Origin: Selenomonadales bacterium 4137-cl
Lineage (GTDB): Bacteria > Bacillota > Negativicutes > Sporomusales > UBA7701
NCBI GenBank assembly: GCA_032334055.1
Contig: JAUOZS010000001.1
Coordinates: forward strand, 1,586,501 to 1,650,500
Reading direction: 5' to 3'
Length of the DNA: 64,000 bases
Of the stretch, positions 33,470 through 41,679 are shown piece after piece. Position 1 is the stretch's first letter, and each line of letters starts with the position of its first letter. A program made the translations under genes and the position numbers. The notes beneath the pieces were generated by a model. It worked only from the letters and a program-made list of their open reading frames with translations. It was not told the DNA's origin and searched no databases.

Positions 33470-34000
33470 ATGGAGAGCATGCAGCGGGTGATGCAGCGCA
33501 TCGCCGCCATAGAACAGCGTTTTCAACATTTGACGCCGGCGAAGCCGGTCAGGACTGACGGCTTCGCAGCGGCTATGACCAAGGCGCAAAGCTCCGGCGG
33601 GCCGGTCAGGACGACCGCGGCCGGGCGGCAGGAGATCGCGGCGATGGTCCAGGCGGCCGCCAGGCGGCACGGTGTCGACGCCAACCTGGCGCTGGCGGTG
33701 GCTACGGCGGAGTCTGACCTACAGCCGCAGGCGGTTTCGTCCGCCGGGGCGAAAGGCGTGATGCAGCTTATGCCCGATACGGCCCAAGCGCTGGGGGTTG
33801 GCAATACTTTCGATCCGCGCGAGAATATCGACGGCGGGGTCCGCTATCTTAAGCAGATGCTCGCCGCGTTCGACGGCGACGTCGTCAAGGCCGTCGCCGC
33901 GTATAACGCCGGGCCGGACGCGGTGCGGCAGCACGCCGGCGTGCCTCCTTTTCCGGAGACGCGGGCCTATGTCAATAGGGTTTTGAGCCTGTGCGGCTGA
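33470..34000 (+). CDS. Lytic transglycosylase (SLT domain) in the flagellar operon
   Basis: A 176-residue protein with an SLT/goose-lysozyme-like domain from about residue 58: the catalytic glutamate in VATAESDLQP, then SSAGAKGVMQLMPDTAQALG, DPRENIDGGVRYLKQML and VVKAVAAYNAGPDAVRQH. Such enzymes cut the glycan strand and make room for the rod. There is no signal peptide; the N-terminus (MESMQRVMQRIAAIEQRFQH) resembles the leader of flagellar axial proteins, so export through the flagellar system is plausible (inference), analogous to the hydrolase domain of FlgJ. It is placed between fliJ and the ylxF-like gene. Confidence 0.88.
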   Translation: MESMQRVMQRIAAIEQRFQHLTPAKPVRTDGFAAAMTKAQSSGGPVRTTAAGRQEIAAMVQAAARRHGVDANLALAVATAESDLQPQAVSSAGAKGVMQLMPDTAQALGVGNTFDPRENIDGGVRYLKQMLAAFDGDVVKAVAAYNAGPDAVRQHAGVPPFPETRAYVNRVLSLCG

Positions 34001-34030
34001 TCCTAGCTTAAAGGTGGGTTGATACCGTCC

Positions 34031-34639
34031 ATGGCTGAAAAAATAAAACCGCCTGAAAAAGATAAACCGGTCGCGAAAGGGGCGGCCAAGAAAAAAAGGT
34101 TCCGCTTTCTTCTCAAGGCCCTGCTGGCGCTGCTGGCGGTGCTGATGCTGGCCGGCGGCGGTTTCGCCGCCGCGGTGTACCTGAAGTTCGTCGATTTAGA
34201 CGCGCTGGCCGCCCGCTACAAACTGGCCACTTACCCGGTAATCGGCCGTTACTTCGCTAAGCAGCCGGCGACCAATTTCGCGACCGTCGACCTGCCGCCC
34301 GAAGCGGCGGCGGAGAAACCGGCGCCAGCGCCGGAAACCGCGCCGGCGGTCCAGGCCGCCCCGGCTCCCGCCCCCGCCGCCGTATCGACTGAAGAGCTAA
34401 AGGCCAGGGAGGCGAAAGCGAAGAAGGAGGAGGCCAAGCGCATTTCCCGGCTGGCCCGCCTATACTCCGAGATGAAGCCCGACGAGGCGGTGCCGATCCT
34501 CAATCAGCTCGACGACCCGACCGTCCTGGCGATCCTCGGAAAGATGGAGGACAGCCAGGTGGCCAAGATAATGTCGCTTTTCGACGCCCGGCGGGCCGCC
34601 CGCCTCACTCAGGATATGCTGAAAGGCAAGACCATGTAA
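34031..34639 (+). CDS. ylxF: YlxF/MotE family protein (MgtE N-terminal-like domain)
   Basis: The product (202 residues) has a basic N-terminus, one membrane segment (about residues 20-45) and a Pro/Ala-rich linker with coiled-coil. The C-terminal helical domain (RLYSEMKPDEAVPILNQLDDPTVLAILGKM) resembles the MgtE/FliG-like superhelix. Members called YlxF or MotE lie in flagellar operons; in epsilonproteobacteria MotE is a chaperone or scaffold for MotB. ATG 34031 is preferred over TTG 34019, which lies only two bases from AAGGTGG. The absence of motB locally makes its partner uncertain. Confidence 0.75.
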   Translation: MAEKIKPPEKDKPVAKGAAKKKRFRFLLKALLALLAVLMLAGGGFAAAVYLKFVDLDALAARYKLATYPVIGRYFAKQPATNFATVDLPPEAAAEKPAPAPETAPAVQAAPAPAPAAVSTEELKAREAKAKKEEAKRISRLARLYSEMKPDEAVPILNQLDDPTVLAILGKMEDSQVAKIMSLFDARRAARLTQDMLKGKTM

Positions 34640-34689
34640 GTGGCCGGCCTTTTGGTATATAGATAGCTTCACGGAAAGGAGGTGAATTA

Positions 34690-36201
34690 ATGGATGCAGC
34701 TTTGATGCAAGTGGCCTTCGAGGCCCCGCCGGCCGCGCCGCCGAAAGGGCAGGCAAAACCCGCTGCTTCGCCGGGCAAGGACGACGGCGGCTTCGGGGCG
34801 ATGTTCGCCGGTCTGGTGGACACCGGGCAGCCGCAGGGGGGCGAAGGCGTGAAAGCGGACGCGGAGACCACGCCCGACGGCGAGTCCGCTCCGGCGGTTT
34901 CACCGGGGATGTTGAATTTCGCCGCGCTGCTGGCGTCGCTGCAGGTGACGGCGGGACCGCAGCAGGCCGCGCCGCAGCCGCAGGCAGCCCAGGAGCAGGC
35001 AGGGGCGATCGCGCCGATACAGACCGCGCTGGGCCAGGCTTCCCAAGCAGTTCAGACCTTGCCGACGCCACAAACTGCCGTTCCCGTGCCACCTGTCGCT
35101 CCTCAGTCGGTTTTGCCTGAGGCGGTAAGCCAGCCGGCCGGCCGGGAAGGGGCGCAAACGCCGCAGCAGATGCCGGCCTTTACCGGCCAGCAGTCCCTGC
35201 AACAGACGCCGGCCTTCACCGGCGGACAGACACTGCCTGCCGGGCAGGATGCTCCGACCGCTCCCGCAGTACCTTCGGCAACCCCGGCGACGGCAACCGC
35301 CCCGAGTCCCGAGATGCAGACAATGCCTGTTCCGACCGCAACGGATATGCCGGCGCCGGTCGCGCAACCCGCGACAGACGCGCCAAGTCAGGAGGCGGCA
35401 GGGCAGCAACAGACGTCGCCGGCAGCGGTAACGCAGGCGGCGATAGCGGGCGAGCCGCACAAGCAAGTGGAGTCCGCTCCAGCGCCCTCGCCAACCGCCG
35501 CAGAGACGAACGCTCATGAAGCGTCCGCCGCGCAGGCGACACAGGCAGCGCCGGTGCAGGCTGCCGCGGGCGGCAAGTCGCCGTCTTCGGGCGACGACGG
35601 AGCGCAGACGGCCGAGAGTTTCCAGCAGACGCCGCCAAGCGACGCGCCGCAACCGCAACCAGCTAACGCCAGTCAGGTGTTCGCCGGCCTCATGGAGCAG
35701 GCGGCCAGCCGGGCCAACGCGGCTAACGACGCTGCCGCCCCGCAGGGCGCGCAATCGGCACCCGCTCAGGACCCGCACGATGTCGCCGGCCAGATCGTCG
35801 ACCACGCCCGTCTGATTACCCGGGCCGAGAACAGCGAGATGGTCATCAAGCTCAAGCCCGAACACTTAGGCGAGCTGACGCTGAAGATCGTGGTGGACAG
35901 CGGTGCGGTCAGCGCCACCTTCCACAGTTCGAATTCCGAGGTCCGCGCCGCCATCGAGGCTTCGCTGCCCCAACTGAGGCAGGATATGGCCAACCAGGGA
36001 CTGAAGGTCGACAACGTGGGCGTGTATGCTTCTCTCGATCACTTCTTCGCCAACGACCAGCGTCACGCGCCCCAGCAGCAGATGCCGCAGCCGGCGCGCC
36101 GGCCGAGCGGCGACGATGCTTATGCCGAACCGCTAGCCGCGGCCACGGCGGTCAGCGCCCGGACGACAGCCGGCGGGACGGGCATCGATTACCGAGTATA
36201 A
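34690..36201 (+). CDS. fliK: Flagellar hook-length control protein FliK
   Basis: FliK measures the hook and switches export specificity through FlhB. The 503-residue product has a long low-complexity N-terminal two thirds rich in Ala, Pro, Gln and Thr, with a short tandem repeat ([18 protein letters not shown], bases about 35164-35240). The C-terminal Flg_hook domain starts near residue 384 ([18 protein letters not shown] ... [20 protein letters not shown]). AAAGGAGGTG gives a strong start. The repetitive region may vary between strains and alter hook length, which is inference. Confidence 0.92.
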   Translation: MDAALMQVAFEAPPAAPPKGQAKPAASPGKDDGGFGAMFAGLVDTGQPQGGEGVKADAETTPDGESAPAVSPGMLNFAALLASLQVTAGPQQAAPQPQAAQEQAGAIAPIQTALGQASQAVQTLPTPQTAVPVPPVAPQSVLPEAVSQPAGREGAQTPQQMPAFTGQQSLQQTPAFTGGQTLPAGQDAPTAPAVPSATPATATAPSPEMQTMPVPTATDMPAPVAQPATDAPSQEAAGQQQTSPAAVTQAAIAGEPHKQVESAPAPSPTAAETNAHEASAAQATQAAPVQAAAGGKSPSSGDDGAQTAESFQQTPPSDAPQPQPANASQVFAGLMEQAASRANAANDAAAPQGAQSAPAQDPHDVAGQIVDHARLITRAENSEMVIKLKPEHLGELTLKIVVDSGAVSATFHSSNSEVRAAIEASLPQLRQDMANQGLKVDNVGVYASLDHFFANDQRHAPQQQMPQPARRPSGDDAYAEPLAAATAVSARTTAGGTGIDYRV

Positions 36202-36218
36202 GGGAAAGGAGGGAGAAA

Positions 36219-36956
36219 ATGTCGACAGTATACGGCACGGGTCAGACGACAGGCACGACGGACACAGGGACGACGACGACACGGCAGGCCAACGATTCCA
36301 TGGGCAAGGACGAGTTTCTGAAGCTGCTGATCACCCAGCTGCAAAACCAGGACCCGCTCTCGCCGATGAACGACACGGATTTCATCGCCCAGATGGCGCA
36401 GTTTTCCGGCCTGGAGCAGATGCAGAACATGAACACGATGATGCAGACGACGAAGGCGACGAGCATGATCGGCTCGCTGGTGACGTGGGCCAACGACAAA
36501 GGCGAGTTACTATCCGGCGTTGTTACCGGAGTCCAGATAGTCAACGGCCAGCCGAAGCTGATGATCGGCGACACTCAGATCGATGTCGACAAGGTTGCCA
36601 CCGTCGAGCCGCTGGTGGACACCACCGAGCTTATGGCACGGGCCACGGCGTTGATCGGCAAGACGGTCGATTTTAACACCGGTTTGGGCTACAATCTCAG
36701 TGGCACGGTCAAGTCGGTCAAGATGGTGAACGGCCAGCCGAAGCTCCAGCTTGAGGACACGCTGCTGGACATATCCAGGATCAAGGAGACGGTGCCGGAG
36801 AATCTCGATGAGCTAGTCGGCAAGACGGTGACCTGGGCTGACGCCGACGGACATGTGCTTTCCGGCAAGGTGACCGGGTTCGACAGCAACAAGAAGCTGG
36901 TCATCGAAGGCAGCCTGATCAGCGTAGGACAGGTGGCCGAGGTAATGAACGCGTAA
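36219..36956 (+). CDS. flgD: Flagellar hook capping protein FlgD with three tandem C-terminal repeats
   Basis: FlgD caps the growing hook. Residues 28-80 of the 245-residue product match the FlgD N-terminal domain ([35 protein letters not shown]). The remainder is made of three related units starting at about residues 83, 145 and 199. Each has the pattern [LM][IV]G-(KT)VtW...G..LSG.V..v...(NGQPKL)...I.v..v. This replaces the usual Ig/tudor-like C-terminal part. AAAGGAGGG precedes ATG 36219. The gene is followed by the TIGR02530-type gene and flgE. Confidence 0.92.
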   Translation: MSTVYGTGQTTGTTDTGTTTTRQANDSMGKDEFLKLLITQLQNQDPLSPMNDTDFIAQMAQFSGLEQMQNMNTMMQTTKATSMIGSLVTWANDKGELLSGVVTGVQIVNGQPKLMIGDTQIDVDKVATVEPLVDTTELMARATALIGKTVDFNTGLGYNLSGTVKSVKMVNGQPKLQLEDTLLDISRIKETVPENLDELVGKTVTWADADGHVLSGKVTGFDSNKKLVIEGSLISVGQVAEVMNA

Positions 36957-36971
36957 AGGGGGCGCACGGGT

Positions 36972-37358
36972 ATGACCGACAATCGCATCTACTATCAGCA
37001 ACCGCTTCTGCCGGTCCAGAAGCCCGGCCAGGCGCCGCCAGCGCAGCCTTCCGCAAAGACGCCCGAAGGCCAGTCGTTCAATCAGGTGCTCGCCCAGGAG
37101 CTGACCGGGGTGAAGTTTTCCCAGCACGCTCTGCAGCGGTTATCGAGCCGCAACATCCAGCTTGACCGCGGCGATCTCGCCAAGATTTCCGGGGCGGTGG
37201 ACAAGGCGGCCCAGAAAGGGGCGCGCGACTCGCTCATCCTGATGAACAACCTGGCGCTTGTGGTAAGCGTCAAGAACCGGACGGTCATCACGGCCATGGA
37301 TGGCGCCAATATCAGAGATAATGTTTTCACCAACATCGACAGCGCAGTGATTGTGTAG
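36972..37358 (+). CDS. Flagellar operon protein of the TIGR02530 type
   Basis: A 128-residue protein with a Pro/Gln-rich first third. Its conserved core reads FSQHALQRLSSRNIQLDRGDLAKISGAVDKAAQKG, then SLILMNNLALVVSVKNRTVITAMDG. This is the small family found between flgD and flgE in clostridia, spirochaetes and relatives and absent from Bacillus subtilis; its role is unknown and probably lies in hook assembly. A GC-rich hairpin (37382-37409) follows. Confidence 0.85.
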   Translation: MTDNRIYYQQPLLPVQKPGQAPPAQPSAKTPEGQSFNQVLAQELTGVKFSQHALQRLSSRNIQLDRGDLAKISGAVDKAAQKGARDSLILMNNLALVVSVKNRTVITAMDGANIRDNVFTNIDSAVIV

Positions 37359-37381
37359 GGCTGGACCTCTCGGGAAGCCCC

Positions 37382-37409
37382 CCGGCCGCCGAACGAATGA
37401 CGCGGCCGG
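37382..37409 (+). other. Hairpin upstream of flgE
   Basis: CCGGCCGC (37382-37389) pairs with GCGGCCGG (37402-37409) across a 12-base loop. There is no T run. It lies 36 bases before the flgE start. Confidence 0.55.
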
Positions 37410-37445
37410 CGCAACGCGCGCAAGAATTTAGGGAGGTCATTTGTT

Positions 37446-39074
37446 ATGATGCGTTCGCTGTTTTCCGGCGTCTCGGGCCTGAGGAACCACCAGACCCGCA
37501 TGGACGTAATCGGCAACAACATCGCCAACGTAAACACCGTCGGTTTTAAAGGCAGCCGCGTGCAGTTTCAGGATGTCTTAAGCCAGACGATCACCGGCGC
37601 GGCGTCCGCCCAGGGCAACCGCGGCGGCACCAACCCGATGCAGGTCGGCCTCGGCATGGGCCTGGCCAGCATTGACACCATCTTCACCGACGGCTCGTTC
37701 CAGCCGACCGGCAAGGGTACGGACCTGTCGATCCAGGGTTCGGGTTTCTTCATCCTTGGCAACGGCGCCCAGAAAATCTACACCCGCGCCGGCAACTTCG
37801 ACTTCGACACCGACGGCAACTATCTGGTGCCCGGCACCGGCTACAAGGTGATGGGCTGGATGGCCGACAACACCGGCGTCATTAACACCGCCGGCGATGT
37901 CTCGAACATCCAGATCCCGGTCGGGGCGGCCATGCCGGCCAAAGCGTCGACAGAGATCACCTACGCCAACAACCTGTCGGCCGATGCGGCTATCGGCACA
38001 ACGATCAACACTTCGCGGGACGTGTACGACTCGCTCGGCAACAGCCACGAGGTCAAGCAGACGTTCGTCAAGACCGGCACCAACACTTGGCTGGGTTATG
38101 TCCAGGTCCCTGACGCGACCGGCGCAGTGACCAACTCGCTGCGGGAGATAACCTTCAATACCGACGGAACGCTGGCCAGCGTGACGAACGTGGCGATGAC
38201 GGCCGACCCGGCCCGCCGCACACTTAATTTCGCCGCGGCTGCCGATTTTAAGCTGGACAATACGAGCGTCGGAACCACGTCCTCGCACAACTTCACCGTT
38301 TTCGGCAGCGACGGCATGCCGCATGCGTTCAAGGTCACTTTCACGAATACCGGTGCATCGTCTTGGACATATAGCATTACCGACCCAAGCAGCTCCTCCA
38401 CGACGCCGATCGATTCAGGCAATCTTACCTGGGTTGGAGGCGCGTACCGTTTTGGCACTCTTGCTGCCGATCCAACGACAAAGAGCTTTGTTGCTCCTGA
38501 TGGGACAACATATAACCTCAATTTGACAAATGGTACTGCGCCAACAGCGGCGGCAGCCATCTTTAATCCCGTTGCTACCACCGGCGCGGGAACCACGGGA
38601 CCTGTCGGTTTCACCACCACCGGCGCAGATCCGATGTCGATAGCTCTTGATATGGATATCACCCAGTTCGGCGGCAGTTCGACGGTGCAGGCGACGGGCC
38701 AGAACGGTTACGCGGCCGGTACGCTCGACACGACGTCGATCGACCCGTCGGGGATCATCGTCGGCAAGTTCACCAACGGCCAAAGCCAGAATCTGGCCAA
38801 GGTGGCGCTGGCGACCTTCAACAACCCGGCCGGTCTCAACAAGGTGGGCGAGAATCTGTTCGCCGAGTCGAACAACTCGGGCGTGGCCCAGGTCGGCGAG
38901 AGCGGCACCGGCGGCCGCGGGAAGTTCAACCCCGGCACGCTGGAGATGGCCAACGTCGATCTGGCGAACGAGTTTTCGAATATGATCATCACCCAGCGCG
39001 GCTTCCAGGCTAACTCGAAGATTATTACGGTAACCGACGAGATGCTGCAGGAGCTGGCGAATCTGAAACGGTAA
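37446..39074 (+). CDS. flgE: Flagellar hook protein FlgE
   Basis: FlgE polymerises into the hook. The 542-residue product starts SLFSGVSGLRNHQTRMDVIGNNIANVNTVGFKGSR. It has the GSGFFILG domain and ends with MANVDLANEFSNMIITQRGFQANSKIITVTDEML, all diagnostic. The middle (surface-exposed D2-type) region around residues 298-373 is coded by sequence with clearly lower GC and different codon use than the rest. GGGAGGT precedes ATG 37446. It is flanked by hairpins on both sides. Confidence 0.97.
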   Translation: MMRSLFSGVSGLRNHQTRMDVIGNNIANVNTVGFKGSRVQFQDVLSQTITGAASAQGNRGGTNPMQVGLGMGLASIDTIFTDGSFQPTGKGTDLSIQGSGFFILGNGAQKIYTRAGNFDFDTDGNYLVPGTGYKVMGWMADNTGVINTAGDVSNIQIPVGAAMPAKASTEITYANNLSADAAIGTTINTSRDVYDSLGNSHEVKQTFVKTGTNTWLGYVQVPDATGAVTNSLREITFNTDGTLASVTNVAMTADPARRTLNFAAAADFKLDNTSVGTTSSHNFTVFGSDGMPHAFKVTFTNTGASSWTYSITDPSSSSTTPIDSGNLTWVGGAYRFGTLAADPTTKSFVAPDGTTYNLNLTNGTAPTAAAAIFNPVATTGAGTTGPVGFTTTGADPMSIALDMDITQFGGSSTVQATGQNGYAAGTLDTTSIDPSGIIVGKFTNGQSQNLAKVALATFNNPAGLNKVGENLFAESNNSGVAQVGESGTGGRGKFNPGTLEMANVDLANEFSNMIITQRGFQANSKIITVTDEMLQELANLKR

Positions 39075-39087
39075 TTCCCCGGGCCCG

Positions 39088-39113
39088 GGGCGGGGGTGTT
39101 TTCACTCCCGCCC
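39088..39113 (+). other. Strong hairpin downstream of flgE without T tract
   Basis: GGGCGGGGGTG (39088-39098) pairs with CACTCCCGCCC (39103-39113), one G-T pair, loop TTTT. The following bases are CGCGGGCGGGG, so it is not a standard terminator. It may limit read-through or protect the flgE message. Confidence 0.6.
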
Positions 39114-39141
39114 GCGGGCGGGGTTATAAGGGGGCTTATGG

Positions 39142-39339
39142 ATGATTAAGCTGACCAAGTTCAAATCACACGATCACGATTTTGTGTTGAACGCCGAACT
39201 GATCGAAACTATCGAAGAAACTCCGGATACGGTGATAACGCTCACGAACGGCAAGAAGCTGATCGTCGCCGAAGGGATGGACGAGGTGGTGCGGCGGGTA
39301 ATGGAATACCGCCGGGCGATGTTCCGCAATACGCGATAG
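39142..39339 (+). CDS. flbD: FlbD/SwrD family protein
   Basis: A 65-residue protein: MIKLTKFKSHDHDFVLNAELIETIEETPDTVITLTNGKKLIV, then EGMDEVVRRVMEYRR. This matches the small FlbD family, called SwrD (YlzI) in Bacillus subtilis, where it raises motor power for swarming. The position after flgE and before motA is typical. The ATG is preceded by a weak GGGGG site within a GC-rich intergenic stretch. Confidence 0.9.
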   Translation: MIKLTKFKSHDHDFVLNAELIETIEETPDTVITLTNGKKLIVAEGMDEVVRRVMEYRRAMFRNTR

Positions 39340-39352
39340 TTGAGGTGCTGGT

Positions 39353-40132
39353 ATGGATTTGACGACAATTCTCGGCCTGGTGGTCGGCATCGGGGCACTG
39401 CTGATTTCAGTGGTTCTGGAGGGCGGGCATCTTGTCAGCCTTATCAGCCTGCCGGCGTTCGTGGTCATCTTCGGCGGCACGATCGGCGCGACCGCCATCG
39501 GGTTTACTCTTGAGGAGCTTAAGACGGTGCCGACGCTGATGCGAATCGCCTTCAAGGACGAGAAGCACGACGTGAGCAGCCTGATCGCGACGCTGGTTAG
39601 CTTTGCGGAGAAGGCCCGCCGCGAAGGCCTGCTGGCTCTGGAGGAAGACCTGAACGGGATCGGAGACAAGTTCCTCAAAAAGGGCATGCAGCTCGTTATC
39701 GACGGCACGGACGCCGAGCTGGTCCGCAGCATTATGGAGACGGAGCTGGCTTTCATCCAGGAGCGCCACCACAAGGGCGCGAGTATTTTCGACGCCGCCG
39801 GCGGCTATGCGCCGACGATGGGTATCATCGGGACGGTTATGGGCCTGGTGCACGTGCTGGGCAACCTGACGGATACCGAGTCGCTCGGACCGGCAATTTC
39901 CACGGCGTTTCTCGCGACGCTGTACGGCATTTTTTCCGCGAATATCTTTTTCCTGCCGATCGCCGGCAAGCTGAAGAACCGCAGCGCCCATCAGGTGCTT
40001 GTGTATGAGGTTACTCTGGAGGGTATCCTGTCTGTCCAGGCCGGGGACAATCCGCGCATCGTCGAAGAGAAGCTGGAGGCTTTCCTGGCGCCTACGAAGA
40101 GGAAAAAACCGCAGGCTCAGGCCGATGATTAG
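39353..40132 (+). CDS. motA: Flagellar stator protein MotA
   Basis: MotA forms the ion-conducting stator together with MotB. The 259-residue product has four membrane segments: two at the N-terminus (LTTILGLVVGIGALLISVVL and LPAFVVIFGGTIGATAIGF) and two near residues 145-205 (YAPTMGIIGTVMGLVHVLG, then the FLATLYGIFSANIFFLPIAGKL segment). The charged cytoplasmic loop lies between. GAGGTG precedes the ATG. No motB follows: fliL starts 41 bases later. Confidence 0.95.
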   Translation: MDLTTILGLVVGIGALLISVVLEGGHLVSLISLPAFVVIFGGTIGATAIGFTLEELKTVPTLMRIAFKDEKHDVSSLIATLVSFAEKARREGLLALEEDLNGIGDKFLKKGMQLVIDGTDAELVRSIMETELAFIQERHHKGASIFDAAGGYAPTMGIIGTVMGLVHVLGNLTDTESLGPAISTAFLATLYGIFSANIFFLPIAGKLKNRSAHQVLVYEVTLEGILSVQAGDNPRIVEEKLEAFLAPTKRKKPQAQADD

Positions 40133-40173
40133 GTTCTGACCGATGATATACATATGACTGGAGGGGTTGTGGC

Positions 40174-40644
40174 ATGGCCGAAGAAGGCGGCAAGAAGTTT
40201 TCAGTGATGTTGATTGTCGGTCTGATTGTCGTTGGGCTGATTTTAGCCGGCGGTATTTCGTACTTCATCGCTACGAAGGTGATCAGTACCCGGTCGGAAG
40301 GGAAGGCAGCGCGTGAGCCGGGAGTGTTCCTGAAGCTCGGCGATCCCAAGGAAGGGCTGATCGTGAATATCGGCGGCGTGACCTCGGGTCGATATTTGAA
40401 AATCGGTGTCATATTAGAGCTAAAACCTGCGAAGAATGCGCCGGCTCCAGGAGGAAAAGGCGCCTCGCCCGATGAAATTAAATCACTAGACGCGGTGGTG
40501 CAGCTGCTGCGGTCCCAGAAGGTCGAGGATTTCGAGCCGTCCCGCCAGGAACGGCTGAAAGAGCTTATCAAGGCTGAGGTTAATAAGGCCTTGGGCGAGG
40601 ATCGGGTTTATGAGGTCTTTATCACGAATTTCGTGCTCCAGTAA
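40174..40644 (+). CDS. fliL: Flagellar basal body-associated protein FliL
   Basis: FliL surrounds the stator and supports torque. The 156-residue product has a short cytoplasmic N-terminus, one membrane segment (about residues 10-33, MLIVGLIVVGLILAGGISYF) and an extracytoplasmic stomatin-like domain with GLIVNIGGVTSGRYLKIGVILEL, the DAVVQLLRSQ segment and the ending VYEVFITNFVLQ. GGAGGGG gives seven-base spacing to ATG 40174. Confidence 0.93.
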   Translation: MAEEGGKKFSVMLIVGLIVVGLILAGGISYFIATKVISTRSEGKAAREPGVFLKLGDPKEGLIVNIGGVTSGRYLKIGVILELKPAKNAPAPGGKGASPDEIKSLDAVVQLLRSQKVEDFEPSRQERLKELIKAEVNKALGEDRVYEVFITNFVLQ

Positions 40645-40674
40645 GGTTTCGACCACGCGGAAGGAGGTGGTTAC

Positions 40675-41679
40675 GTGGCAGGTTCCGACGTGCTTTCCCA
40701 GTCGGAAATAGACGAGTTGTTGTCAGCTTTGTCGACCGGTGTCGTTTCGGCGGAAGAGATGAAGATCGAGCAGACCCAGCGCAAGGTCAAGGTGTACGAC
40801 TTCAAGCGCCCGGACAAGTTCTCCAAGGATCAGATCCGCACTTTATACATGCTTCACGAGAATTTTGCCCGTCTTCTCAATACATACCTGGCTGCTCACC
40901 TCCGCTCGTTCGTCAATATCAATGTTGCTTCGGTCGATCAGCTTACATATGAGGAGTTCATCCGCTCGCTGCCCAACCCCAGCGTTATCAGCATCTTCCA
41001 GATGCGTCCCCTGAAGGGCAGCGTGCTTCTGGAGCTTAATCCGAACATCGTGTTTTCGATCATCGACCGCCTGTTCGGCGGCCCCGGGTTACCACCCGCC
41101 AAGCCCCGCCCTCTTACGGATATCGAGGAGGTCATCGTTAAAAGGGTGCTGGCGAAAACGCTGGAGAGTTTCACGGAGGCGTGGAAGCAGGTGATCGCCC
41201 TGGAGCCGCGGATGGACGCGATCGAGACCAATCCTCAGTTTACGCAGATCGTGCCGCCCAACGATATGGTGGTCATCATTACGCTGCAGGCGAAAATCGG
41301 CCAGGCGGAGGGGCTGCTGAACATTTGCATCCCGTATCTGGTGCTTGAGCCGATTATGTCGAAGCTGTCGACTACTTACTGGGTGGCTTCGTCAATGGCC
41401 AAGCAGCTGACGGACGAGAATATCAACGCCCTGCAGCGCAAGCTGGAGAGAACGCTTATTCCGATCGTGGTGGAGCTGGGCTGTATCGGCGTGAACGTCC
41501 ACGAGCTGCTGGGGCTGAACCCGGGCGATGTGCTCCAGTTGGAGACGAGGGTGGAAGACGATCTGAAAATAGTGGTCGGCAGCAACGAGAAGTTCCGCTG
41601 CAAGCCGGGTATCTCCGGCAAGAAGCTGGCTGTGCAGATAACGCAAATAATATCCAAAGGAGAAGATGGTGATGAATAA
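40675..41679 (+). CDS. fliM: Flagellar motor switch protein FliM
   Basis: FliM is the main C-ring protein and binds phosphorylated CheY. The 334-residue product has the N-terminal CheY-binding peptide LSQSEIDELLSAL. The CheC-like middle domain starts at DQIRTLYMLHENFARLLNTYL. The C-terminal SpoA (FliN-like) domain includes HELLGLNPGDVLQLET. AAGGAGGTGG precedes GTG 40675. Its stop overlaps the start region of fliY. Confidence 0.96.
   Translation: MAGSDVLSQSEIDELLSALSTGVVSAEEMKIEQTQRKVKVYDFKRPDKFSKDQIRTLYMLHENFARLLNTYLAAHLRSFVNINVASVDQLTYEEFIRSLPNPSVISIFQMRPLKGSVLLELNPNIVFSIIDRLFGGPGLPPAKPRPLTDIEEVIVKRVLAKTLESFTEAWKQVIALEPRMDAIETNPQFTQIVPPNDMVVIITLQAKIGQAEGLLNICIPYLVLEPIMSKLSTTYWVASSMAKQLTDENINALQRKLERTLIPIVVELGCIGVNVHELLGLNPGDVLQLETRVEDDLKIVVGSNEKFRCKPGISGKKLAVQITQIISKGEDGDE

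Noticed and set aside
40133..40173. Remnant of motB between motA and fliL
   Set aside because: The 41 bases hold only the fliL ribosome binding site region; no MotB-like codons in any frame.
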